Positions 17,805 to 26,000 of a stretch of DNA of 42,302 nucleotides are shown in pieces. The DNA lies in contig CANOFO010000013.1 of the NCBI GenBank assembly GCA_947565305.1, positions 1-42,302 on the forward strand. The letters run 5' to 3'. This stretch comes from an uncultured Lachnospiraceae bacterium (GTDB taxonomy: Bacteria > Bacillota > Clostridia > Lachnospirales > Lachnospiraceae). A program made the translations under genes and the position numbers. The stretch's first letter is position 1, and each line of letters begins with the position of its first letter. The notes below the pieces were generated by a model. It made no database searches and was not told the origin of the DNA. It saw only the letters and a list, made by a program, of their open reading frames with translations.

Positions 17805-17834
17805 ATTATAATTTTCCAACTCCCTGATTGTCAA
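17805..17834 (-). promoter_or_regulatory. Promoter of the membrane-protein/clpC operon
   Basis: Minus strand: TTGACA at 17829-17834, an 18-base spacer and TATAAT at 17805-17810, both perfect consensus hexamers. The leader to the ATG at 17765 is about 35 bases. No CtsR-type tandem heptad operator is evident around it. Confidence 0.8.
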
Positions 17835-17860
17835 GTCTCATTGCCTTTACGCAAACTGAA

Positions 17861-17891
17861 CTGACTGGCGCTTTAATTACCTGCCAGTCAG
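17861..17891 (-). terminator. Hairpin spanning the stop codon of the esterase gene, possible terminator
   Basis: CTGACTGGC (17861-17869) and GCCAGTCAG (17883-17891) form a perfect nine-base stem around a 13-base loop that contains the stop codon. On the minus strand the tail is TTCAGTTTGC, poor in T, so termination efficiency is doubtful. It sits just ahead of the clpC-operon promoter. Confidence 0.45.
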
Positions 17892-18791
17892 GACTTCAAA
17901 ATATCTGCCAATTTCCCTCCATGCCTTCTTGGATTCCGGCATCATCTTCATGCCCATCTGAAACACATGGAACATTCCCTCGTAAATACTCAGGCGCACT
18001 TTCGCACCCTGCCGCTTTGCCTTATAGGCAACGCCGATGGAATCGCTGAGCAGCATCTCTATCCCTCCCGCCTGGATAAGCATGGGCGGAAAACCCCAAT
18101 ATTCTCCAAACAGTGGCGAAATATAGGGGTCTTTCATATCATGCTGCCCCGCATAGTCCCGGTTATAGATAAGGCTGTCAGTCGTATTCCCAAACAGCGG
18201 GTCAAGCTCATAATTATCAAAATAAGAAGGCCCGCTCGCAGTAAGGTCCGTCCAGGGCGACATCAGAACCAGCCCGCCGGGCAGTCTGCGGTTATGGTCT
18301 TTCAGATACATGCAGAGCGCAAGGGCAAGCCCGCCTCCTGCCGAATCACCCGCCAAGATAATCTGCTTGCTGCGCCATCCTGCATCTTTCAGCCATTCAT
18401 AAGCCTCCACAGCATCTTCCAAAGCTGCCGGATATGGGTTCTCAGGAGCCACCCGGTAATCTATGGTCAGCACATCCATCCCCTTGCTGACCTCACAGTA
18501 CAGCCCCGCAAAAGAACGGTAAGCGTTGCGCATAGCGCCGATATAACCGCCGCCATGAAGCTGCAGGATGATATAATCCGTCCTGGGATCCTCTCTCCTG
18601 CAGAGATACTCCATCTGAAACCTTGGCATGATGATTTCCGTCATTTGGAAACATTCTGGACATCTCCACTTAGGCTCCACCAGTTTCTTGCGCAGCTCCC
18701 CTGTCTTAATCTTCCTGCCAATCAGGTTATCGTTGGTCACATGGGCAATCATGTCCCGGATAACCCTTCCCTGTATGCTGACTTCCTGCAT
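17877..18791 (-). CDS. Alpha/beta hydrolase, hormone-sensitive-lipase-type esterase
   Basis: A 304-residue cytoplasmic esterase or deacetylase of the HSL family. The oxyanion motif HGGGY is near residue 80. The nucleophile Ser lies in GDSAGGG near 150, an Asp after AGGIEML near 255, and the catalytic His in GMFHVFQM near 285. The product lacks a signal peptide. AAGGAGAA precedes the ATG at 18791. It ends a run of four genes (HD protein, acyltransferase, DUF6320, esterase); an acyl-adding and an acyl-removing enzyme together suggest a shared acylated molecule, but the substrate is unknown. Confidence 0.9.
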   Translation of the reverse strand: MQEVSIQGRVIRDMIAHVTNDNLIGRKIKTGELRKKLVEPKWRCPECFQMTEIIMPRFQMEYLCRREDPRTDYIILQLHGGGYIGAMRNAYRSFAGLYCEVSKGMDVLTIDYRVAPENPYPAALEDAVEAYEWLKDAGWRSKQIILAGDSAGGGLALALCMYLKDHNRRLPGGLVLMSPWTDLTASGPSYFDNYELDPLFGNTTDSLIYNRDYAGQHDMKDPYISPLFGEYWGFPPMLIQAGGIEMLLSDSIGVAYKAKRQGAKVRLSIYEGMFHVFQMGMKMMPESKKAWREIGRYFEVLTGR

Positions 18792-18817
18792 GGCGTTCTC
18801 CTTTCGTATTCCCTATC

Positions 18818-19486
18818 CTATACGTGAAATCTTCTCTTTAATTCCGTCTTAGCCCTGCGCTCCCCGAAAATCAATGTGCCCAGAAGCATACATAACGAAA
18901 CTGCAAGCGCTGCCAATGTCAGAATTGGGCTTTTAATCACCTGAAGCCTCCATAAGAGCACACAGCCGCAGGATAAAAGCACTGTAAGTATCTGCATCAA
19001 AAGATAACTCTGCCAGTTGGAGAGGTTTACAACCATCAGAATCCCAATCGTGGCATTGAGCAATAAGATTGCACTGGGCAGCACATAGTTGACGGACCAT
19101 CCCTGATAGCCGACAATCATGTCTGTAGCAACAACCAAGAGTACTGCACCTACCAATTGTACCAAAATCACAGTCTTATACCCATTATTCTTCTGCAGGG
19201 AATATTTTAAGGTAATAAAAAAATACAAGATACTGATGCCGCTGATGGCAGACCACCATATCCCGTGGTAAGTCAGATAATTGATGACGATTAAAGCCGC
19301 CTCAATAACGATTGCCAAAAAACTGTACAGGCGCACTACAAACGTCAATTTCCTGGAGACTGCTTTTACATCAGGGTAGCCATTATGCCATTCTTCTTCT
19401 CCCACCACTTCCAGCACACTGCTGCAAAGCGGGCAAATGCTGGTATTATCCAAAATTTCCACGTGACATTTCTTACACTCTCTCAT
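18818..19486 (-). CDS. DUF6320-type zinc-ribbon membrane protein
   Basis: A 222-residue protein. It starts with a rubredoxin-like zinc ribbon, CKKCH and CPLC about 17 residues apart, followed by a short soluble linker and about six hydrophobic membrane segments. The tail is basic. I recognise this layout as the DUF6320 family, common in Clostridia near an alcohol-acetyltransferase-like gene. The ATG at 19486 is chosen because the zinc ribbon begins at once and GGAG lies ten bases upstream; an in-frame ATG at 19507 is possible. The four 35-base repeats lie just upstream. Its molecular role is unknown. Confidence 0.83.
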   Translation of the reverse strand: MRECKKCHVEILDNTSICPLCSSVLEVVGEEEWHNGYPDVKAVSRKLTFVVRLYSFLAIVIEAALIVINYLTYHGIWWSAISGISILYFFITLKYSLQKNNGYKTVILVQLVGAVLLVVATDMIVGYQGWSVNYVLPSAILLLNATIGILMVVNLSNWQSYLLMQILTVLLSCGCVLLWRLQVIKSPILTLAALAVSLCMLLGTLIFGERRAKTELKRRFHV

Positions 19487-19511
19487 TCGCCATACACTCC
19501 GTTCCATTCAC

Positions 19512-19651
19512 TTTCCCTTAGTCACTGTACACTCTGTCTGTCTCAGTTCCCCTTAGTCACTGTACACTCTGTCCGTCTCAGTTTCCCTTAGTCACTGTAC
19601 ACTCTTTCCATCTCAGTTTCCCTTAGTCACTGTACACTCTGTTCGTCTCAA
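19512..19651 (-). repeat. Four 35-base tandem repeats including the 3' end of the acyltransferase gene
   Basis: Units at 19512-19546, 19547-19581, 19582-19616 and 19617-19651 differ at only a few positions. The last unit contains the final codons (ETNRVYSD) and stop of the acyltransferase; the other three are downstream copies of the same end, each with the same stop. There are no unique spacers between units. A short self-complementary CAGT...ACTG is present in each. Confidence 0.93.
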
Positions 19652-20909
19652 TTTTCACTGGAATGCCGTCTTCTGCAAGCCGTCGGAAAAATCCCCGCTG
19701 TACTGACACATCCGCAAGATTGCTGCTGATGGTAAAAACCAGCGTATCTCTATAAGAACAGATGGTTCCCTTAATATTCTGCCCTTCAGACATGGAAAGC
19801 ATGGCGCTGAAATCTTTGATATATTCCTGATATTCTTCCTTCACCTGGATATTTCCAATATTGGTAACCGTTGTCGTATTCGCCCGGGCGCTATTGTGAT
19901 ATACATAGCGGATGGCTATATTTTTGATAAACAGCGGCACCGCGCGCAGGATAAAATTTTTCTCATTTGATACATTATAGGCAAACAGATTTTCCAGATG
20001 CTCCCGATTAATCTGGCTGCGCAGGCTTTCCGCTACAATCCTGGTGACCTCGGCAAACGTATAACTCTCCTTCTGAGGGTGAAAAACCGCGGAGACAATC
20101 ACAAAAAAATTCTTCATGGTAATGGAATTGAAATACGGCCGCAGATTTACCGGCACACAGGAACTAAGGGGACGTTTTGACGGCGAGCCATGAAGGCATT
20201 CCTGATAAATGCTCCACAAAAAAGCTGCCGCCAGATATTCATTGATGGAAACACCATAAGGCTTACATGCTTTTTTCAAATCCATGACAGACATATATCC
20301 ATGCATGACCCCAAGTTCCAGCGGACGCAGTTTTTCTCCTTTGACCTGGAAAGCACGCGCCGTCTTATAGCCTTTCTTGTGGCTCTTCTTATAATTTTTC
20401 AGATAACTGTCCTCACGGTTCAGGGAGGTGTCGCTGCAAAGCCCATCCCCCAGTTTTTCTTGAAGTTCAGGATGCGAAAGACGCAGGTACTGATAGGTGA
20501 GTTCCCGCAAAAAAGTAATGCCTCCCATGCCATCCGTCAGCACATGGAAGACCTCTAAATTGATGCGGTTTTGATAATAATTTACCCGAAACAGGTAATT
20601 CCTGTTCCGGTTAGGGGAAATAAACTGGCAGGGATAACGGTATTCTTGTTTTACCACAGGGGCCGGCTTCTGGTTTGTCTCAAAATAATACCAGAATACG
20701 CCATAGCGCATGCGTACGCAAAATACGTCAAACCACGGCAATACGCGCTCTAACGCTTCCTGCAGCAATTCTTTCCTAATCTCTTCCTGCAAGGTCACAG
20801 AAATCCGGTAGACATTGGTCATGCTCTCTCCGGCAATCACCGGAAAGACATTGGCCGTATTATCCAGTTTATCCCATTTGATTTCTTTCTTGTGATTCTT
20901 CTCTGTCAT
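19623..20909 (-). CDS. Alcohol-acetyltransferase-like (condensation-fold) acyltransferase
   Basis: A 428-residue soluble protein of the chloramphenicol-acetyltransferase/condensation superfamily. The catalytic HxxxDG motif is clear (HVLTDGMGG, about residue 138). The N-terminal half contains aromatic-rich strands, and the distal part includes a region like the second half of alcohol acetyltransferases (SCVPVNLRPYF, near residue 250). It should transfer an acyl group from CoA or a carrier to a hydroxyl or amine. The start at 20909 overlaps the HD gene stop in an ATGA. Its 3' end is the source of the tandem repeat. Substrate and product are unknown; the neighbouring esterase could undo its reaction. 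Confidence 0.84.
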   Translation of the reverse strand: MTEKNHKKEIKWDKLDNTANVFPVIAGESMTNVYRISVTLQEEIRKELLQEALERVLPWFDVFCVRMRYGVFWYYFETNQKPAPVVKQEYRYPCQFISPNRNRNYLFRVNYYQNRINLEVFHVLTDGMGGITFLRELTYQYLRLSHPELQEKLGDGLCSDTSLNREDSYLKNYKKSHKKGYKTARAFQVKGEKLRPLELGVMHGYMSVMDLKKACKPYGVSINEYLAAAFLWSIYQECLHGSPSKRPLSSCVPVNLRPYFNSITMKNFFVIVSAVFHPQKESYTFAEVTRIVAESLRSQINREHLENLFAYNVSNEKNFILRAVPLFIKNIAIRYVYHNSARANTTTVTNIGNIQVKEEYQEYIKDFSAMLSMSEGQNIKGTICSYRDTLVFTISSNLADVSVQRGFFRRLAEDGIPVKIETNRVYSD

Positions 20910-21352
20910 TTAAATACCTCATAAATAGAACATCCTTTATCCACCATACATACAATCCATCCCTCCAGGCAGGAGGGCGGCAGCGGAATCAGCGGAAACA
21001 TATGGCGCAGTATGATATTGCGCTCCCTTTTGCTGAGCTTAAAATCTGTTTCCGCATTCCGCAGAGCCGTAAAGGGGTGACGGAACCCATGAAGGTTATG
21101 GCTTCTGTCCTTCTCATGCCAGTCGTACAGAAAATAATCATGCAATAACGCCCCCCGAACCAATTCCTGCCTGTTTCTGTCCAAATGCAGCCGTTCTGCA
21201 AGGCTCAAACTATAATATGCCACACGGATGCTGTGTTCATACACTGAGGTACTTCCATGCTGTATGAAGTTGCGGGAACGCTGCAGCCTTCCATTCTGTG
21301 ACAGGTTCCGCACATGTCTGGCAATAAAGCGTTTTCTGTCTGCCGTACTCAT
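20906..21352 (-). CDS. HD-domain phosphohydrolase-like protein
   Basis: A 148-residue cytoplasmic protein with HSIRVAYYSL and LLHDYFLYDWH, which give the metal-binding H...HD signature near residues 40-80, and a later histidine in ILRHMFP. Such small HD proteins hydrolyse nucleotide or phosphate-ester substrates; the specific one is unknown. The start at 21352 follows GAAGGAGGG. This ribosome-binding site lies in a partial copy of the 42-base hairpin repeat found between this gene and lysC. Its stop overlaps the acyltransferase start by four bases, so it belongs to that operon. Confidence 0.87.
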   Translation of the reverse strand: MSTADRKRFIARHVRNLSQNGRLQRSRNFIQHGSTSVYEHSIRVAYYSLSLAERLHLDRNRQELVRGALLHDYFLYDWHEKDRSHNLHGFRHPFTALRNAETDFKLSKRERNIILRHMFPLIPLPPSCLEGWIVCMVDKGCSIYEVFK

Positions 21353-21441
21353 CCGTGGGTCCCTCCTTCTGCATCTTTGTAACCGATAAGAGACCTCAGG
21401 ACTCTCCCCAGCTTCATTTTACTTTAGCGAAGCCGACAAGA

Positions 21442-21483
21442 GGCATCAGGACTCCTCCCACTTCGTGGGTCCCTCCTCATGCC
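21442..21483 (-). repeat. 42-base nested hairpin repeat, copy B
   Basis: The outer arms GGCATCAGG and CCTCATGCC pair with one mismatch; inside is CCCAC-TTC-GTGGG. The central core is identical to copy A, while the outer arms differ in sequence but still pair. That favours a selected secondary structure. Confidence 0.8.
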
Positions 21484-21529
21484 ATATGGTCCCTCCTTAG
21501 GTCAGTTTATTTCTTTGGATACTCTAGGA

Positions 21530-21571
21530 GACCTAAGGCATCCTCCCACTTCGTGGGTCCCTCCTTAGGTC
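21530..21571 (-). repeat. 42-base nested hairpin repeat, copy A, just after lysC
   Basis: Perfect nine-base outer stem (GACCTAAGG with CCTTAGGTC) and inner CCCAC-TTC-GTGGG, 12 bases past the stop of lysC. A half copy (GTCCCTCCTTAGGTC) sits at 21489-21503, and degenerate pieces run to the HD gene start. Possibly a terminator, processing or mRNA-stabilising element; there is no T-run. Confidence 0.8.
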
Positions 21572-21583
21572 ATTGGTCATTAT

Positions 21584-22903
21584 CTACATCTGAGTCACGA
21601 CAAAAATATCATAGATTGCCCGGATTGCCGTCTCAAACTCACAGCTCTTAACGCCAATGATAATGTTTAACTCACTGGACCCCTGGTCAATCATCTTCAC
21701 ATTGACATTGGCATGGGCGAGGGCGGAGAAAATTCGTCCCGCTGTCCCGCGCGTGGAGCGCATACCGCGTCCCACCACCGCAATCAAGGCAATGTCGCTT
21801 TCCAGTTCTATGCTGTCCGGCTTTGCCAGGCGATGGATGGCGGACAATACCTGCTGTTCTTTGCCCTCAAATTCCTCCTGATGCACAAACACGGTCATCG
21901 TGTCGATTCCAGAGGGAAGATGTTCAAAGGAGATGCCGTATTTTTCAAAAGCCTCCAGCACCTTGCGCCCAAATCCGACCTCCGAGTTCATCATATCCTT
22001 GTCAATATTGACCGCCACAAAGCCCTTTTTGCCGGCAATTCCCGTAATCGTATAGTCCGGCATACGGCAGGTGCTCTCTACAATCAGCGTGCCCTCTTCT
22101 TCGGGCGCATTGGTATTGCGGATATTAATAGGGATTCCTGCCTTGCGCACCGGAAATACAGCGTCCTCGTGCAGTACGGTTGCTCCCATGTAGGAAAGCT
22201 CCCGAAGTTCCCGGTAAGTTATCACCTTTATTCCCTGGGGATTTTCAATGATGCGCGGGTCCGCAATCAGAAAACCGGAGACATCCGTCCAGTTCTCATA
22301 AATGTCCGCCTGTACTGCCTTGGCAACTATGGAACCCGTGATGTCCGACCCTCCTCTGGAAAATGTCTTTACCTTACCATCCTCTCTGGCGCCGTAAAAA
22401 CCGGGAATCACGGCGCGCTCACAGCTTTGCAGGCGCGCTGCCACAAGTTCGTTGGTCTTTTCTGCATCAAAGTCCCCATTAACATCAAAACGGATAATTT
22501 CTGCTGCATCGATAAATTCATAGCCCAGATAATTTGCCATGATGATACCATTCAGGTACTCTCCTCGGGAAGCAGCATAATCCTCCCCCGCCTTGTTCTT
22601 GAAATTCTCTGCAATTTCCTCAAATTCTTTATTCAGGGACAGTTTCAGATGCAGCCCATTGATAATTGAGTCGTACCGCTCTCTGATTTTACGCAGGGCA
22701 GTTGTGAAGCTCTCTTCTGCCTCTGCCAGCGCATAGCACTGATACAGCATATCTGTTACTTTCGTATCTTTGGCATTGCGTTTCCCCGGCGCGCTGGGGA
22801 CCACGTATCTGCGGCTCTCCTCCGCACGTATAATTTTCCCCACCTTTGAAAACTGCCCGGCGTTCGCCAGAGAACTGCCGCCAAACTTTACTACTTTTAT
22901 CAT
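21584..22903 (-). CDS. lysC: Aspartate kinase with C-terminal ACT domains
   Basis: Phosphorylates aspartate as the first step to lysine, threonine and methionine. The ~439-residue protein begins VVKFGGSSLA (substrate-binding lysine), has the kinase motif FSRGGSDITGS near residue 200, and ends in two ACT domains (about 300-440) that usually bind lysine or threonine for feedback. The start is uncertain: the ATG at 22903 has GGAGG only two bases upstream, while the ATG at 22912 has no adjacent ribosome-binding site but lies after a strong hairpin. The protein is monofunctional. It is preceded by a structured leader and followed by 42-base hairpins, then an unrelated lipid/acyl operon. Confidence 0.95.
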   Translation of the reverse strand: MIKVVKFGGSSLANAGQFSKVGKIIRAEESRRYVVPSAPGKRNAKDTKVTDMLYQCYALAEAEESFTTALRKIRERYDSIINGLHLKLSLNKEFEEIAENFKNKAGEDYAASRGEYLNGIIMANYLGYEFIDAAEIIRFDVNGDFDAEKTNELVAARLQSCERAVIPGFYGAREDGKVKTFSRGGSDITGSIVAKAVQADIYENWTDVSGFLIADPRIIENPQGIKVITYRELRELSYMGATVLHEDAVFPVRKAGIPINIRNTNAPEEEGTLIVESTCRMPDYTITGIAGKKGFVAVNIDKDMMNSEVGFGRKVLEAFEKYGISFEHLPSGIDTMTVFVHQEEFEGKEQQVLSAIHRLAKPDSIELESDIALIAVVGRGMRSTRGTAGRIFSALAHANVNVKMIDQGSSELNIIIGVKSCEFETAIRAIYDIFVVTQM

Positions 22904-22916
22904 ATCCTCCATTACT

Positions 22917-22990
22917 ATAAGGCAGGCTCTGCCTTATATACCATCCTTTCTTCTAATTCAGATGGTATTTTACCACAAAACCTGCCTTAT
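22917..22990 (-). promoter_or_regulatory. Structured leader of lysC with competing hairpins
   Basis: On the minus strand the segment ATAAGGCAG occurs twice, complementary at 22982-22990 and 22929-22937, and one CTGCCTTAT (22917-22925) can pair with either. Between them ATACCATC and GATGGTAT (22961-22968 with 22938-22945) form a second perfect stem around a loop holding AGAAAGG. The pairings cannot all form at once, which is the form of a regulatory switch. It does not match the lysine riboswitch. No clear promoter is visible in the 100-base gap, so transcription may read through from upstream. Confidence 0.55.
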
Positions 22991-23003
22991 TGGAACTAAT
23001 TCT

Positions 23004-26000
23004 TTAGATTTTTTTCATCTTTGCTTTTTTACCCATGCCCCGCGCCTTAAAAATGCTCTGGTAAGATTTCAGCTTACTCTTAGGAACCTTAAACGTTGCT
23101 TTCGCATGAGTTCCCTTGAACGCTTTGCTGCCGACGGATGATTTTTTCAGTTTCGTTGTCTTAACGGTAATGGTTTTCAGCTTCTTACAGCCATAGAATG
23201 ACTGCTTGCCAATCTTTCTCACCTTGGCAGGAATCGTAATCTTCGTCAACGATGTGCATTTGCTGAATGCATTCGCCCCTATCGCCGTTACGTTCTTGCC
23301 TATGGAGACCGTTTTCAGCTTCTTACAGCCAGAAAATGCATTCGCTCCGATAGTCGTAACATTATTTCCGATTATGACCTTCGTAACCTTGCTGTTGCCA
23401 TACAGCGCTTTATCGGCAACAGACGTTACTGTGAATGTCGCGCCGTTCACCGTAATTTCCGCCGGAATCTTTACCGTCTTTGCCGACTTAACAGATGGCT
23501 TAACGTATGACACCGTTCCGGTCACCTTCCCATTAGCAGTCCCTACAGCCGTAACCTGATACTCTGCCCCGGAAGCAATATCTTTGACCACGCTTCCGTT
23601 CTCTAGCGTCCCGGAGACCGGCAATTTCGCCAAAGTTTCCATTCTGGCCTTGCTGCAGACGGTACAGGTAAACGTCTTAATCCCTGTCTCACTGGCAGTC
23701 GGCTGTTTGGTGATTACGCCTTGATTCCACCGATGCCCCAGCGCTGGGATTACCTTGCCCGATTCAAGAACCTCATCGCATCTTGTGCAATATTTCTCTC
23801 CAGTATTGCCCGCCTGTTCACAGGAGGCTGGTTTTTCTCCACGGATTTGCTTATCATGCCCCAGCGCAGCTGCTGCCTCTCCCTGAGAAATCTTCTGCCC
23901 GCATTCCATACCATAAATTTCTATATTTCCTGCTTCCGTACAAGTCGCCGTGTTGCGCTCAGCAACCTCTTCCCCTTCATGGTTACAATACACCTCTATG
24001 CAATCCGCCACTACTACATTGCCGTTGCCCTCACCCTTTTTCCCGGTTACGCGGACTTTTAGCATATGCATGCCTGGCTCTAATTGCCCGGACTCATACA
24101 GCAGCACATGATTCTCTTTTTCTGCCTGATAAAGGCTGACTTCCTCTTCCTCCCCATCGTCAACAGAAAACGCCGCATAGCCAAGGTTGGCTGCTTTCTG
24201 GGCATAATATTTCACGGATGTGCCGTTAAATTTGAAGGAAAGGACTGCTCCTTGCGTATCCGACCAATGATTGTCATCTTCATAACATCCCACAGACGTC
24301 TTTGCTTTCTCATAGGTCCAGCCTTGCGAAAAGTCAAACTCCAGATTCCCATTTCCTGTAACCGCATCATTCACCAAAGCGTATGCTTTGGGAATTGCTT
24401 TGCCGCTCTCAAGAAGTTCTTCACATCTCTTACAGTAAGTATCTCCGGTATAACCATCCTCTGTACTGCTTGCTTCCTTATGGTTGCGGATTTCAGGATT
24501 ATGCCCAAGCGCCGAAATCACATCCCCATCAGAAATCGTTTTCTGGCAGTCATTGCAATAGAGCGCCCCTGCATAACCGTCTTCCGTACACGTTGCCGCC
24601 TTGCTTTTTACCTCGGTATGTTCATGCATGCAGACATCGCCGCTGCCGGTCGTTGGCAGTGTCAATGTCATCGTTTCCCCACAGCCTTCGCGCATACAGG
24701 TAAATGTCTTAATTCCTGTTTCACTGTCAGTCGGCTGCTTTGTCACCACGCCTTCATCCCATTGGTGTCCCAGCTTGGAAATTTCCTCGCCCTGGCTGGT
24801 AACCTCCTCACATCTCGTACAATATGTCTGTCCTGTATAACCTGACTCCGTACAGGTTGCCGCAACATTGCGCGTTTCCTCCGAATGCCCCAGTGCGGGA
24901 ATCACTTCCCCTTCAACAAGAACTGCTTCACAGACTTCACAGTACGTCTCCCCACTGTTACCTGCCTCTGTACAGGTTGCCGCCTTGGCGCCCCGGACTT
25001 TCTCAGTGTGACCCAATGCAGGAATTTCTTGCCCTTGCCTGATGATCTCCTCACATCTCGTACAATACGTCTGCCCCGTATACCCCGCCTCTGTACAGGT
25101 TGCCGCCTTATCCTCCTTCGCCCGCTCTTCATGCCCCAACGGCTCTCCATTTTTTACGCCATCGGAAATCTTCTGCCCGCACAGCTTTCCATATGTCTCC
25201 CCTGTGCGCGCCGCTTCGGTACAGGTTGCCGGCAAATCACGGCTTTCCTTCTCTTCACCCTTATGGTTGCAGTACACCTCTATCCGGTCTGCCACCACCA
25301 CAAAATCACTGCCGCCGCCATTTTTACCGGTCACCCGGACCTTCAGCGTATGCGTACCCGGCTGCAAATCCTGCGACTGATAAATCAACACCTGATTTTC
25401 TGTTTTCGCCTGATACATGTTTACCTCTTCTTCATCCCCACCGTCAATAGAGAATGCGGCATAACCGAGATTCATTGCTTTTTGACCGAAATACTTCACG
25501 GATGTTCCTGTAAACTTAAACTCAAAAGCTGCATCCACAGTTTTTGACCAATGGTTATCTCCCTCATAACAGTCTGCTGAGGAAGCTGCTTTCTCATACG
25601 TCCACCCATCGGTAAAATTGAACTGCTGATTTTCAGTTCCCGTTACTGCATTATTTACTACGGCACAGGCTCTTGGAATCACCTCGCCTTTTTCCTTGAC
25701 CTCATCACACCTCTTACAGCAGGTATCGCCCATGTAACCGTCCTCGTCAGCGCTCGCCTCTTTCGCATTGCGCACTTCCCACTCATGCCCCAGCGCCTCA
25801 ATTTCTGTTCCGGCGGAAATCATTTTCTGGCAGTCATTGCAGTAGAGCGCTCCGCTATAACCAGCTTCCGTGCAGGTCGCCGCCTGATTCCTCGTCTCTG
25901 TGTTCTCATGCATACAGCCTTCTTCTATTTCTACTATCATCGTCTCCTTACAGACGGTACAGGTTAGGGTCTTCTCCCCTTTCTCGGTTGCTGTCGGCGG

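Noticed and set aside
19512-19651. Possible CRISPR array
   Set aside because: The 35-base repeats are directly adjacent with no spacers, and the first is a gene's 3' end.
21353-21571. T-box or other aminoacyl-tRNA leader
   Set aside because: The GGAGGGACCCACG core loosely resembles the T-box bulge, but there is no AGGGTGGNACCGCG, specifier loop or terminator. The gene downstream is not a synthetase or amino-acid gene.
22903-22990. Lysine riboswitch before aspartate kinase
   Set aside because: The leader is about 100 bases, too short for the L-box, and lacks its conserved five-helix junction motifs.
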